A DNA stretch of 64,000 nucleotides, taken from the NCBI RefSeq assembly GCF_003688915.1, contig NZ_REFU01000001.1:1178001-1242000 (forward strand), written 5' to 3'. A program made the position numbers and the translations under genes. The notes beneath the pieces are model-generated. The model worked only from the letters and a program-made list of their open reading frames with translations, had not been told where the DNA came from and did not search any database. Each line of letters begins with the position of its first letter. Position 1 is the first letter of the stretch. The DNA comes from Rhodococcus sp. SBT000017. Lineage in GTDB: Bacteria; Actinomycetota; Actinomycetes; Mycobacteriales; Mycobacteriaceae. Below are positions 17,903 to 29,776 of this stretch, in pieces.

Positions 17903-18595
17903 TCACGCGGAGGACACGCCTCGTCGCAGACGAAAGGCCTGCACCACGTAGTCCAGGCCGGTGTACACGGTGAGTAGTACCGCCAGCGCCATCAGAGCAA
18001 CCGCGAACGGGTCGACGACGCTCGGCAGCGGGCACAGGTACACCCCTATCGCGAACGTCTGCACCAGAGTCTTCACCTTGCCGCCGCGGCCTGCGGGGAT
18101 GACGCCGTGGCGAATGACGGCGAACCGCACGGCGGTGATGCCGATTTCCCGCACCCCGATGATCACGGTCACCCACCACGACAGGTCGCCCAACATCGAC
18201 AGTCCCACCAGCGCGGCACCGATCAGTGCCTTGTCCGCGATGGGGTCGGCCATCTTCCCGAAGTCGGTGACGAGACCGTATTTGCGGGCCAACTGGCCGT
18301 CGATCCGGTCGGTGATGGCAGCAGCAGCGAAGATCGCGGTTGCCGCCAGCCGCCAGGTCGTGTCCTGTCCGTCGCCGACGAACAGCGCTGCGAGAAAGAC
18401 CGGAACCAGTGCGATCCGGAGCACTGTGAGGACGTTCGCGATATTGAGCAGGGGCACTTCGTCCGGCCCACCGGCGACAGCATTGCTGTGGGGCAGCCCC
18501 GACGTGCGCGCAGAATCTCCTGTGCCGGAGGCGCGGTTGCCCGGAATCTCGCCACTGGATGGAACGCCGTGATCGGGCGTGACCGGCCCACTCAT
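17903..18595 (-). CDS. pgsA: CDP-alcohol phosphatidyltransferase (phosphatidylglycerophosphate synthase type)
   Basis: Membrane enzyme that joins a CDP-diacylglycerol lipid to an alcohol, most likely glycerol 3-phosphate. The core NIANVLTVLRIALVPVFLAALF is followed by the catalytic CDP-OH-P motif DRIDGQLARKYGLVTDFGKMADPIADK (D..DG.LAR......G..LD-like, with FGKMADPIAD) and about five membrane helices. I used ATG 18595 (230 residues); GTG 18676 would add a basic tail of 27 residues. The position upstream of clgR matches M. tuberculosis pgsA3. The 252-base gap to clgR holds the clgR promoter. Confidence 0.88.
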   Translation of the reverse strand: MSGPVTPDHGVPSSGEIPGNRASGTGDSARTSGLPHSNAVAGGPDEVPLLNIANVLTVLRIALVPVFLAALFVGDGQDTTWRLAATAIFAAAAITDRIDGQLARKYGLVTDFGKMADPIADKALIGAALVGLSMLGDLSWWVTVIIGVREIGITAVRFAVIRHGVIPAGRGGKVKTLVQTFAIGVYLCPLPSVVDPFAVALMALAVLLTVYTGLDYVVQAFRLRRGVSSA

Positions 18596-18735
18596 CGGCG
18601 AACCCGGGAGCCGTCGACGACGCACCGGTCGGTGTGTCGGCTTTTGCGCAGCACCGATCCGCTGAGACGGGGACACAGCTCACGAAGCGACACACGAAAA
18701 GTTTATCGGTTGAAGTACTGACTACTGTTCACCCC

Positions 18736-19323
18736 ATGACTTCTGGGCCGAATCGGGCGAGTCGCGGCATCGCAGACCCCGAATCCGACGTGCATTCCGA
18801 CATCGCGGACCGTGGCTCCGCGAACGACGGCACCCTCGTCGTGCGTCGAGCCCGGACCTCCGACATCCCCGAGATCAAGCGTTTGATCGACATCTACGCA
18901 GGACGCATTCTGCTCGAGAAGAACCTCGTCACCCTGTACGAGGCGGTGCAGGAGTTCTGGATCGCCGAGCGTGACGGCGAGATCATGGGTTGCGGTGCGC
19001 TGCACGTGCTGTGGGCCGATCTGGGCGAGGTTCGCACGGTCGCCGTCGATCCCGCCGCGAAGGGGCACGGAGCAGGCCACCTGATCGTCGCCAAACTGAT
19101 CGAGGTCGCTCGTGATCTGGCGCTGCAGAAGGTGTTCGTGCTGACCTTCGAGGTGGATTTCTTCTCCCGACACGGATTTGCTGAGATCGACGGAACCCCG
19201 GTGACGGCCGAGGTCTACGCGGAGATGTGCCGGTCGTACGACACCGGCGTGGCGGAGTTCCTGGACCTGAGTTACGTCAAACCGAACACTCTGGGCAACA
19301 CGCGGATGCTGCTCTCGCTCTGA
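18736..19323 (+). CDS. argA: Amino-acid N-acetyltransferase (ArgA-like, GNAT)
   Basis: Short GNAT acetyltransferase (195 residues) corresponding to Rv2747, which makes N-acetylglutamate from acetyl-CoA and glutamate/glutamine for arginine synthesis. The domain starts at VVRRARTSDIPEIKRLI. The acetyl-CoA loop is RTVAVDPAAKGHGAGHLIV, and GCGALHVLWADLGEV and VDFFSRHGF also fit. The start ATG 18736 is near the divergent pgsA gene; the first 35 residues are variable and a later start is possible. It lies upstream of yciI and ftsK as in relatives. Confidence 0.87.
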   Translation: MTSGPNRASRGIADPESDVHSDIADRGSANDGTLVVRRARTSDIPEIKRLIDIYAGRILLEKNLVTLYEAVQEFWIAERDGEIMGCGALHVLWADLGEVRTVAVDPAAKGHGAGHLIVAKLIEVARDLALQKVFVLTFEVDFFSRHGFAEIDGTPVTAEVYAEMCRSYDTGVAEFLDLSYVKPNTLGNTRMLLSL

Positions 19324-19364
19324 CAGAATTCCGGTATCACCCCACGAATCCGGAAGAGAGCTCC

Positions 19365-19649
19365 ATGCCACTGATCGCCGTCAGCTACACCTACTCGCCC
19401 GCCACCATGGAAGGACGCGACACCCACCGCGCGGCACATCGTGCCTGGCTGGCCGACCTACTCGACCGGAAGACCCTCGTGTCGAGCGGGCCGTACGCCG
19501 ACGGCAGCGGCGCACTGCTGCTGGTGGAAGGTCGCGATGCAGCCACCGTCGAAACGCTGTTCGCGCAGGATCCGTTCGCGGTGGAGAACCTGATCGAGAC
19601 GGCGACATTCCACGAGTGGACACCCGTCATGGGCACTTTCACGTCCTGA
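19365..19649 (+). CDS. YciI family protein
   Basis: 94-residue ferredoxin-like fold protein. It starts MPLIAVSYTYSP after a GGAAGAGAG ribosome site, and shows the family's 'R..HRAWLADL...G.L..SGPYADGSGALLLVE' pattern, with the His-Asp type pair often found in YciI active sites, and ends FHEWTPVMGTF. The catalytic role is unknown in most members. It lies 41 bases after argA on the same strand, probably co-transcribed, and is followed by a large hairpin. Confidence 0.85.
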   Translation: MPLIAVSYTYSPATMEGRDTHRAAHRAWLADLLDRKTLVSSGPYADGSGALLLVEGRDAATVETLFAQDPFAVENLIETATFHEWTPVMGTFTS

Positions 19650-19661
19650 TCGGCCCGCTCA

Positions 19662-19727
19662 CCCGGTTCGCGTGAATGGACCAGTGCACCGCCGAGACGG
19701 CTGCAGTGGTTCATTCACGCGAACGGG
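19662..19727. terminator. Large imperfect hairpin between yciI and ftsK
   Basis: Left arm CCCGGTTCGCGTGAATGGAC (continuing ACCAGTGCA-like) pairs with right arm TGGTTCATTCACGCGAACGG across a short GC-rich inner region. The 13-base core TTCGCGTGAATG/CATTCACGCGAA is exact. The genes on each side converge, so this probably ends both transcripts. Confidence 0.72.
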
Positions 19728-19732
19728 GACCG

Positions 19733-22420
19733 TCAGAACTCGTCCGACGCGGGCTGCTCGTCCGGGTCGCCGCCCTTGATCGACCACAGCAGACCGTCGA
19801 GCTCGTCCGGTTTGACGAGCACCTCGCGGGCCTTCGATCCCTCACTGGGGCCGACGACTCCGCGGTTCTCCATCAGGTCCATCAATCGCCCGGCCTTGGC
19901 GAAGCCGACTCGAAGCTTGCGTTGCAGCATCGACGTCGAACCGAACTGACTCGTCACGACCAGCTCGACCGCCTGCAACAGCACGTCGAGGTCGTCGCCG
20001 ATATCGGGGTCGACGTCCTTCTTGTCCGAGACCTTCGCTGCGGTGACGGTCTCGTTGTACTCGGGCTCGGCCTGGTTCTTGGCGAAGTCGACGACGGCAG
20101 CAATTTCCTCGTCGGTGATGAACGCACCCTGCAGACGCGTCGGCTTGCCTGCACCCATCGGCAGGAAGAGCGCGTCGCCCATACCGATCAACTTCTCGGC
20201 ACCCGGCTGATCCAGGATGACGCGGGAGTCGGTCAGGGACGAGGTGGCGAAGGCAAGACGCGACGGCACGTTCGTCTTGATCAGACCGGTGACGACGTCG
20301 ACCGAGGGACGCTGGGTGGCGAGCACCAGGTGGATTCCTGCGGCGCGCGCCTTCTGCGTGATCCGCACGATCGCTTCCTCGACGTCGCGGGGAGCGGTCA
20401 TCATGAGATCGGCCAGCTCGTCGACGATCGCGAGGATGTACGGGTACGGCCGATAGACGCGTTCACTGCCCAGGGGTGCGGTGATCTCGCCGGAACGCAC
20501 CTTCTTGTTGAAGTCGTCGATGTGGCGGACCTTGTTGATCTGCATGTCCTGGTAGCGCTGCTCCATCTCCTCGACGAGCCAGGCCAGTGCCGCGGCAGCC
20601 TTCTTGGGCTGCGTGATGATCGGGGTGATGAGGTGCGGAATGCCCTCGTAGGGTGTCAGCTCCACCATCTTCGGGTCGATCAGGATCATCCGAACCTCGT
20701 CCGGCGTCGCCCGAGCGAGCAGCGAGACGAGCATCGAGTTCACGAAGCTCGACTTACCGGAACCGGTGGAGCCGGCCACCAGCAGGTGAGGCATCTTCGC
20801 GAGGTTGGCGCTGACGAAGTCGCCCTCGATGTCCTTGCCCAACCCGATCACCAACGGGTGGTGATCCTTACGCGTCGACGGCGCAGTGAGCACGTCCGCC
20901 AGGCGGACCATCTCACGATCGGAGTTGGGCACCTCGATCCCGACCGCTGACTTGCCCGGGATCGGCGCGAGCAGGCGCACGTTGTCGGTGGCGACGGCGT
21001 AGGCGATGTTGCGTGCGAGTGCGGTGATCTTCTCGACCTTGACGCCGGGGCCCAGCTCCACCTCGTAGCGGGTGACCGTGGGCCCGCGGGTGAAACCGGT
21101 GACCGCGGCATCGATCTTGAACTGTTCGAGTACCTCGGAGATCGCCTCGATCATGGCGTCGTTGGCCTGGCTGCGGGTCTTGGGCGGATCCCCGTCGATC
21201 AGTAGCGACAGCGACGGAAGCGTGTAATCCCCGTCGACGACGCGATCGACGACGATCTTGTCGTCCTCGGCTGCCTGCTTCGGTTCGGCTGCCTTCACGA
21301 TCGGCTTGGGCTTCGGCCGCGGGGGTGCGACCGGCTCGGGGGCAGGTGCGGGGGCAGCCGCTGCAGGGGCAATGACCTCGGTGGCGGCCTCGGGCGGCGG
21401 GGACTTGCGTGCGCGTGGCGGCTTCGCGACCGGGATATATTCCTCGGTCGGGTAGTTCTCGTACGGGTCCGCGCCGCCGTGGACCGGGTAGCCGTCGGCG
21501 TCGAAGTTGCTGTCGTAGTCGCCGTAGCCCTCGTCACCGAACTCGGAGCCGAAGTCGGCCGGGTCGTACTCGTCGTATTCGTCGCCGCGACTGTCGGTGC
21601 CGAACAGCGCACGCATCCGATCGGGTACGTCGCGCACGGTGGTACCGGTGAGCAGCAGTACCCCGAACAGACCGGCGAGCAGCAGCAACGGCACGGCCAG
21701 CCACACCGTGAGGCCGTCGGCGATGGGCCCACCCGCCACGTATCCGACGAAGCCTGCGCCCTCGGATCGGCCGGCGGCGTCGGTCGGTGAACCGGCGGCC
21801 ATGTGCCACAGTCCGAGGATCGGCAGCCCGAGCAGGATCGAGCCGAGGACCAGTCGCGGCCGTACCTCGGGATGGGGTTCCGAGCGCATCAGTACCACGG
21901 CGATTGCGACTCCGAGCACGGGCGCGACGTAACCGGCTTCGCCGATGACGGCACGAATGCCCACCTCGATCCATTCGCCGACCGGTCCCCCGGCGCTCAA
22001 CCACACACTCGCGGCCACGACCACACTGACAGCGATCAGTCCGAGGGCAATCCCGTCCCGGCGGTGGCCGTGCTCGATGTCGGCGGCCTTGCTCACCGTC
22101 CGGGTCGTGGCACCGACACCGCGTGCCGCCATCGACCAGGTGGACGCAATGCCCCGCCCGATCGCGTCGAGGGCACCGCGTGACTTCTTCTTCGCCGCAG
22201 GTCGCCGAGCCGTCGACGAGCCCCTGGCGGGGGCCTTGCCGCGCGAGGACGCGTTCGCGCGGGACGTCGCCGGGTTGCGCGGCGCGGTGGGCTTCTTCGG
22301 CGTGGTGACGGTGCGCGCGGTACGGCCGCCACCGGATTTACGGGCGGTGCCGGACGCACGCGAGGAGCCGGATCCGCTGGATCCGGCCCTGGCGGTGGAG
22401 GTGCTGGTCTTTCCTGCCAT
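19733..22420 (-). CDS. ftsK: DNA translocase FtsK
   Basis: 895 residues. The N-terminal tail is Ser/Arg/Lys-rich. It is followed by four to five membrane segments (about residues 140-260), a Pro/Glu/Asp-rich linker, then the motor domain with Walker [11 protein letters not shown] near residue 550, [20 protein letters not shown] and [18 protein letters not shown]. The C-terminal gamma winged helix ([25 protein letters not shown]) binds KOPS-type sequences. It pumps chromosome ends through the division septum and activates XerCD at dif. Convergent with yciI. Confidence 0.97.
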   Translation of the reverse strand: MAGKTSTSTARAGSSGSGSSRASGTARKSGGGRTARTVTTPKKPTAPRNPATSRANASSRGKAPARGSSTARRPAAKKKSRGALDAIGRGIASTWSMAARGVGATTRTVSKAADIEHGHRRDGIALGLIAVSVVVAASVWLSAGGPVGEWIEVGIRAVIGEAGYVAPVLGVAIAVVLMRSEPHPEVRPRLVLGSILLGLPILGLWHMAAGSPTDAAGRSEGAGFVGYVAGGPIADGLTVWLAVPLLLLAGLFGVLLLTGTTVRDVPDRMRALFGTDSRGDEYDEYDPADFGSEFGDEGYGDYDSNFDADGYPVHGGADPYENYPTEEYIPVAKPPRARKSPPPEAATEVIAPAAAAPAPAPEPVAPPRPKPKPIVKAAEPKQAAEDDKIVVDRVVDGDYTLPSLSLLIDGDPPKTRSQANDAMIEAISEVLEQFKIDAAVTGFTRGPTVTRYEVELGPGVKVEKITALARNIAYAVATDNVRLLAPIPGKSAVGIEVPNSDREMVRLADVLTAPSTRKDHHPLVIGLGKDIEGDFVSANLAKMPHLLVAGSTGSGKSSFVNSMLVSLLARATPDEVRMILIDPKMVELTPYEGIPHLITPIITQPKKAAAALAWLVEEMEQRYQDMQINKVRHIDDFNKKVRSGEITAPLGSERVYRPYPYILAIVDELADLMMTAPRDVEEAIVRITQKARAAGIHLVLATQRPSVDVVTGLIKTNVPSRLAFATSSLTDSRVILDQPGAEKLIGMGDALFLPMGAGKPTRLQGAFITDEEIAAVVDFAKNQAEPEYNETVTAAKVSDKKDVDPDIGDDLDVLLQAVELVVTSQFGSTSMLQRKLRVGFAKAGRLMDLMENRGVVGPSEGSKAREVLVKPDELDGLLWSIKGGDPDEQPASDEF

Positions 22421-22489
22421 GCCCCCAGGCTAGTCGCAACAGCCCCGTCGAAACCATCCGCAACACCAGTAACAGCGGAGGTGAATGTG

Positions 22490-23122
22490 TCAGAAGCTCA
22501 GATCGAGCGCCTTCACGGCAGCGACATCGTCTGCCGAACCCTCGTACAGCACCTCGATCTGATCACGTCCGAACGCGTAGAGCAGCAGTTCCGACGGCTC
22601 CCCCACCACGGTCACGCCGGGGCCCGACCCGCCCTTGAACGTGGCATGTCGGCCATCGGGAGTGCGCACGTGGACCGGCACGGGTGAGGAGCGGTGACCG
22701 CCCCGACCCACCAGACGAACCTGCGGCCAGAGCCGGGTCTCCACCGCGGTGGGCAACACTCGCCGAGTCCAACTCTCACCTGCCCGGCGCAGATCCTCGT
22801 GATGAACGAACATCTCACCGAGGTTGATCAACGGATCCAGCAGTGCGAACGGCGACCACATGGGCGGCCCGGTCCGTACGTCCTCCACCACGGTCGCGAA
22901 CGGCTTGTTCGCCACGGATCGCTGGACCCGCTCCGTGTACCCCGCGAGCGGAGAGAGAAATATGCCCGGCGAAGCGTCCAGGCGTCGCTCCCGGACGACG
23001 AGATGCGCCGCCAGATCGGCCGCTGTCCACTCACCGCACAGCGTCGGCGCATCGGGACCCACGTCGAGAAGGGTCTGGACCAGTTGAGAACGTTCATCCT
23101 GGGCAAGGCTCACGGAGTCCAC
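22490..23122 (-). CDS. TIGR03085-type maleylpyruvate-isomerase-like metal-binding protein
   Basis: About 210 residues of the DinB/MDMPI superfamily. The N-terminal half shows DERSQLVQTLLDVGPDAPTLCGEWTAADLAAHLVVRERRLDASPGIF, and later FVHHEDLRRA. The conserved histidines (AAHL, HHED) are the usual metal ligands. The C-terminal half is a small alpha/beta domain ending EGSADDVAAVKALDLSF. The enzymatic role is unknown; mycothiol-linked reactions are typical of the superfamily. The start is GTG 23122 or 23113. Divergent from the TauE/SafE gene. Confidence 0.85.
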   Translation of the reverse strand: MDSVSLAQDERSQLVQTLLDVGPDAPTLCGEWTAADLAAHLVVRERRLDASPGIFLSPLAGYTERVQRSVANKPFATVVEDVRTGPPMWSPFALLDPLINLGEMFVHHEDLRRAGESWTRRVLPTAVETRLWPQVRLVGRGGHRSSPVPVHVRTPDGRHATFKGGSGPGVTVVGEPSELLLYAFGRDQIEVLYEGSADDVAAVKALDLSF

Positions 23123-23209
23123 GGTACGTCCCGAGCGAACCGACGGCATCCCGCCGGCCTCACACTCCCCGATGTTCGATGCAACCGACCCGTCGGTAGC
23201 CTCCCAACA

Positions 23210-23989
23210 GTGCCGGTATCGGAAATTCTCGTCATCCTGCTCGCCGGATTCGGAGCCGGAGCGATCAACGCCGTCGTCGGTTCCGGGACGCTGATCACTT
23301 TTCCGACCTTGGTCGCATTCGGCTATCCCCCAGTGGTCGCCACCATGTCCAATGCCGTGGGACTGGTCGCGGGAAGCGTGTCGGGCACGTGGGGATATCG
23401 CCGGGAACTGCGCGGGCAGTGGCATCGCCTGCGGTGGCAATTGCCCGCCTCGTTCTTCGGAGCGCTCGGTGGCGCCTGGCTGCTGCTGCATCTGCCCGAA
23501 ACCGTGTTCGCCGCAGTGGTTCCGGTGTTGCTCATCGGCGCGCTGATTCTCGTTGTCGCACAACCGCGAATTCAGGCCTGGGCCAAGCGACGATCGGAAG
23601 CCGCTGGCAAGGCCGCGAACCACATCAGCCGTACCCGGATGGCACTGGTCACCGGCGGCACCCTGCTGGTCGGCATCTACGGCGGCTATTTCACTGCCGC
23701 ACAGGGCATTCTGCTCATCGGGGTGATGGGGGCACTGCTCCCCGAAACCATGCAGCGGATGAACGCAGCCAAGAATCTGTTGTCGCTGGTCGTCAATGTC
23801 GTTGCAGCAGTGACGTACACGATCTTTCGATTCGACGACATCAGCTGGCAGGCCGCCGGACTGATCGCGGTCGGCTCCCTGATCGGTGGAGCGGTCGGAG
23901 CGCGCTACGGCCGCCGGCTCTCGCCGGCGGCCCTGCGTGGTGCAATCGTCGTTCTCGGTCTGATCGGACTCTGGCGACTGCTCGTCTGA
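23210..23989 (+). CDS. TauE/SafE (TSUP) family membrane transporter
   Basis: 259 residues with seven to eight hydrophobic segments. The family's repeated motif is visible twice: FGAGAINAVVGSGTLITFPTL near the N-terminus and VGIYGGYFTAAQGILLIGVMGALL in the second half. TSUP proteins move sulfite, sulfoacetate or other small anions; the substrate here cannot be told. GTG 23210 is chosen as the start of the first helix. The gene is isolated between divergent TIGR03085 and convergent rnj, with one base between its stop and that of rnj. Confidence 0.87.
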   Translation: MPVSEILVILLAGFGAGAINAVVGSGTLITFPTLVAFGYPPVVATMSNAVGLVAGSVSGTWGYRRELRGQWHRLRWQLPASFFGALGGAWLLLHLPETVFAAVVPVLLIGALILVVAQPRIQAWAKRRSEAAGKAANHISRTRMALVTGGTLLVGIYGGYFTAAQGILLIGVMGALLPETMQRMNAAKNLLSLVVNVVAAVTYTIFRFDDISWQAAGLIAVGSLIGGAVGARYGRRLSPAALRGAIVVLGLIGLWRLLV

Positions 23990-23990
23990 A

Positions 23991-26767
<2,777 letters not shown>

Positions 26768-26858
26768 TTACCCGGTGCTTTACCCACTCTCGCGCAGCGG
26801 GACTCCCCGCCGACACCGTGCGGGTATACCCGGTCTCCTGCGCCACCGAACCTCGTCG

Positions 26859-27638
26859 TCAGACCTCGGTCACGAAGGGGCTGCGGGCGACTTCCGTGCC
26901 GTCCGGCAGCGTCGAGATCTCGAAGTCGCCGAACACGTCCGGAGCCACTCCCACGAGCTTACGCAGACATTCGACGGCAACACGTCGAATCTCCACGTCC
27001 GCATGCTCCGAGGCACGCATCGACACGAAGTGCCGCCATGCCCGGTAGTTTCCGCTCACCACCACCCGCGTCTCGGTCGCATTCGGCAATACCGACCGAG
27101 CCGCCTGCCGCGCCTGCTTACCGCGCAACGCGGCGTTGGTGACCGATTCCAGCTTTCCCTCGAGCGCACCGAGCAGTTCGGTGTACGCAGCCCGGCTCGC
27201 CTCGGTCGCCGACGCGAACAGCGCCTCGAGCTCGGGATCGCCTTCGACAGCCGGTGGCAGAACCACGTTGGCGTCGTGCTCGGGAACGAATCGCTGCGAG
27301 AGCTGCGAGTAGGAGAAGTGCCGGTGCCGAATCAACTCGTGCGTGCACGATCGCGAGATTCCGGTGATGTAGAAACTCACGCTCGCGTGCTCGAGAACCG
27401 AGAGGTGTCCGACGTCGAGCAGATGACGCAGATACGACGCATTGGTCGCGGTTCGGGGATTGGGCTTGGACCAGCTCTGATAGCAGGCACGTCCGGCGAA
27501 CTCGACCAACGCCTGCCCGCCGTCGGCGTCGGTTTCCCAGGGGATGTCGACGGGCGGCACGAACTCGGTTCGGGCGACCAGTTGCACTCTCAGCGCAACC
27601 GTCCGCGGCACAGCTCTACCTTCGTTTTCTGCTGACAC
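26859..27638 (-). CDS. thyX: FAD-dependent thymidylate synthase ThyX
   Basis: Makes dTMP from dUMP with FAD and NADPH, using methylenetetrahydrofolate as carbon donor (259 residues). The ThyX signature [13 protein letters not shown] is present, together with [18 protein letters not shown] upstream and the dUMP-binding [24 protein letters not shown]. It is the only thymidylate synthase seen in the window. Upstream position relative to dapA-rnj matches Rv2754c-Rv2752c. Confidence 0.97.
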   Translation of the reverse strand: MSAENEGRAVPRTVALRVQLVARTEFVPPVDIPWETDADGGQALVEFAGRACYQSWSKPNPRTATNASYLRHLLDVGHLSVLEHASVSFYITGISRSCTHELIRHRHFSYSQLSQRFVPEHDANVVLPPAVEGDPELEALFASATEASRAAYTELLGALEGKLESVTNAALRGKQARQAARSVLPNATETRVVVSGNYRAWRHFVSMRASEHADVEIRRVAVECLRKLVGVAPDVFGDFEISTLPDGTEVARSPFVTEV

Positions 27639-27698
27639 CGCACAACCCTAAACGCGGCACCGATGCCCGGCGAACGTTGATGTCACAGTGCTGCCACC

Positions 27699-27752
27699 TG
27701 ACGCCACCAGGGCTGCTTGACCGACGTCACTCATGGCGTCACACTGGCGTCA
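27699..27752 (+). promoter_or_regulatory. Repeated TGGCGTCA motifs at the start of the RHH gene (operator candidate)
   Basis: TGGCGTCA occurs as direct repeats at 27734-27741 and 27745-27752, 11 bases apart, and as its complement TGACGCCA at 27699-27706. A weaker GACGTCAC lies at 27723-27730. The last copy touches the start codon. One-turn spacing of direct repeats is what ribbon-helix-helix repressors commonly bind, so self-control by the downstream protein is plausible but untested. Confidence 0.5.
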
Positions 27753-28231
27753 TGGAACTGGACAAGTACACCGCGTCACTGCGCACGGATCTACTCGCGG
27801 CGGCTGCCCTGGGAGACGAGCACACCCGCCAGACGGCCGAAGCACTCGGCAAGACGGCGGAGGCTTCGGCCAGATTGATGCTGCTCACGGCGCTGTCGGA
27901 CTTCGCAGCAGAGGTATCGAACGATCTGGACGGTCATACGGTCACCGTTCGTCTCGACGGAACGCAGGCGCACGCCGATGTTCGACGCGACAGCCCGGTG
28001 CCCGGTCTGCACGACGGCGATCCGGCGGAGCCCGTCACCGAGGACTACCCGACCATGGACGACGTGTCCGGTGAGGTCCGACGGGTGACGCTGCGACTGG
28101 TCGAACAGATCAAGGAACGCGCCGAGGACGCCGCGAACAACAGTGGAGTGTCGCTCAATTCGTGGTTGTCCCAAGCAGTTCAGGGCGCACTGCGCGATCA
28201 GATGCGCAAGGATCGCGGCTGGAACAACTGA
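27752..28231 (+). CDS. Ribbon-helix-helix (HicB/Arc-like) C-terminal protein
   Basis: 159 residues in three parts. There is an N-terminal alanine-rich helical region (1-57), a short beta segment and acidic linker (63-108: HTVTVRLDGTQAHADV, then DDGDPAEP-type acid), and a C-terminal ribbon-helix-helix (RRVTLRLVEQIKERAEDAA, then GVSLNSWLSQAVQGALRDQM). The last part is the DNA-binding fold of HicB/Arc-type antitoxins. No HicA-like toxin or partner lies beside it; neighbours are thyX (divergent) and zwf (convergent). It may be a solitary regulator. The operator-like repeats above support autoregulation. Confidence 0.8.
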   Translation: MELDKYTASLRTDLLAAAALGDEHTRQTAEALGKTAEASARLMLLTALSDFAAEVSNDLDGHTVTVRLDGTQAHADVRRDSPVPGLHDGDPAEPVTEDYPTMDDVSGEVRRVTLRLVEQIKERAEDAANNSGVSLNSWLSQAVQGALRDQMRKDRGWNN

Positions 28232-28258
28232 GCTCCGGGTTCGAGCGAGCGCTGGGCC

Positions 28259-29713
28259 CTACTTCTTCTCGCGCCACTCCCGCTCGAACGGCAACCGCCA
28301 TGCGTGTGGGGCGATGAGTTGATGGATGGCGTTGGGACCCCACGACCCCGGTGCGTACAGACGAACCGGTGGCGGATCGGCGAGCAGCGGCTCGGACACC
28401 TTCCACAGCCGCTCGATGCCCTCTGCCGTGGTGAACAGCGTGTGGTCGCCGTACATGGCATCGAGAATGAGCCGCTCGTACGCTTCGAGGACGTCGCCGA
28501 CCCGCTCGGTTTCCTGGATGGCGAACTGCATGCTGAGTTTGTCCAGGCGCATACCGGGTCCCGGACGCTTGCCGTAGAACGACAGTGACACCTTCGAGGC
28601 GTCCGCGAGGTCGAAGGTCAGGTGGTCGGGACCTTGCGCGCCCACACCGGAGCCGGCCGGGAACATGCTCTTCGGTGGTTCCCTGAAGGCGATCGAGATG
28701 ATCCGTTGTCCCTCTGCAAGGCGTTTTCCGCTGCGTAGGTAGAAGGGCACTCCGGCCCAGCGCCAATTGTCGATCTCGCACTTGAGTGCCACGAAGGTGT
28801 CGGTGTCGGAATCGGCAGCCACCCCCTCCTCCGAGCGATAGCCCGTGTACTGGCCTCGCACAACGTTTTTCGGATCCAGCGGCATCATGGATCGGAAGAC
28901 CTTGTTCTTCTCCTCGCTGATGGCGCGGGGTTCGAGCGCCGTCGGCGGTTCCATGGCCATGAATGCCAGCACCTGGAACAGGTGGGTGACCACCATGTCC
29001 TTGTACGCGCCGGTGGATTCGTAGAATCCGGCTCGACCGTCGAGGGCGAGCTTTTCCGGGATGTCGATCTGGACGTGATCGATGAAATTACGGTTCCAGA
29101 TCGGCTCGAACAACCCGTTGGCGAAGCGGAAGGCCAGGATGTTCTGAGCGGGTTCCTTACCGAGAAAATGGTCGATGCGGAAGATCTGATCCTCGTCGAA
29201 CGTTTCGTGAACCCGCGCGTTCAGCGCGATCGCACTCTCGAGGTCGGTGCCGAACGGCTTCTCCATGATGATCCGGGAGCGCTTCACCAGATCGGCCGAC
29301 GCGAGCGTATCCACCACTGCCAGAGCAGCTCTCGGCGGAACGGACAGGTAGTGCAGCCGTTTCGCGCTTCCTCCGAGTTCGATCTCGGCCTCGGCCACGG
29401 CCTCTCCCAGCGCCGCCGGTCCTGCCTTCTGGGACACGTACGTCAGTCGCGAGGCGAAACGACTCCATTGCTCGTCGCCGACTTTGCGGCTCGAGTAGGC
29501 GTTGATCGATTCGCGAGCGAGAGCGCGGAATTCGTCGGTCGACATCTCTTCGAGCGAGGTTCCGACGACGCGGATGTTCGGCGCGAGGTCGGAGAGCGCC
29601 AGATGCATCATCCCGGACAGGAGTTTTCGCTTGGCCAGGTCTCCTGTCGCCCCGAACAGGACGACGACCTGGGGTGGGAGTTCCGTGGCAGTGTCCGTCC
29701 GGCGTGAAGTCAC
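28259..29713 (-). CDS. zwf: Glucose-6-phosphate dehydrogenase
   Basis: First enzyme of the oxidative pentose phosphate path, reducing NADP (484 residues). The nucleotide fold [16 protein letters not shown] lies near the N-terminus. The active-site peptide [14 protein letters not shown] has Phe in place of the commoner Tyr. EKPFGTD and the C-terminal domain are present, including [21 protein letters not shown]. The gene stands apart from transaldolase/opcA genes, so it is likely one of two paralogues in the genome. Convergent with the RHH gene, 27 bases apart. Confidence 0.95.
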   Translation of the reverse strand: MTSRRTDTATELPPQVVVLFGATGDLAKRKLLSGMMHLALSDLAPNIRVVGTSLEEMSTDEFRALARESINAYSSRKVGDEQWSRFASRLTYVSQKAGPAALGEAVAEAEIELGGSAKRLHYLSVPPRAALAVVDTLASADLVKRSRIIMEKPFGTDLESAIALNARVHETFDEDQIFRIDHFLGKEPAQNILAFRFANGLFEPIWNRNFIDHVQIDIPEKLALDGRAGFYESTGAYKDMVVTHLFQVLAFMAMEPPTALEPRAISEEKNKVFRSMMPLDPKNVVRGQYTGYRSEEGVAADSDTDTFVALKCEIDNWRWAGVPFYLRSGKRLAEGQRIISIAFREPPKSMFPAGSGVGAQGPDHLTFDLADASKVSLSFYGKRPGPGMRLDKLSMQFAIQETERVGDVLEAYERLILDAMYGDHTLFTTAEGIERLWKVSEPLLADPPPVRLYAPGSWGPNAIHQLIAPHAWRLPFEREWREKK

Positions 29714-29733
29714 GGTTCGATAGTGACACCGAT

Positions 29734-29757
29734 CCTGCCCGAGTGCACTTCGGCAGG
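29734..29757. terminator. Short hairpin downstream of the YcaQ-type gene
   Basis: CCTGCC and GGCAGG pair around an inner, nearly palindromic GAGTGCACTT. It sits 20 bases past the stop of the 29777-30985 gene and just upstream of zwf on the same strand, so it would end the first transcript before zwf. No T-run follows. Confidence 0.5.
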
Positions 29758-29776
29758 AGTCGACTCACTGACGGAC

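Noticed and set aside
27752-28231. Toxin-antitoxin pair
   Set aside because: The RHH gene lacks a neighbouring HicA-like or other toxin-sized frame; thyX and zwf flank it.
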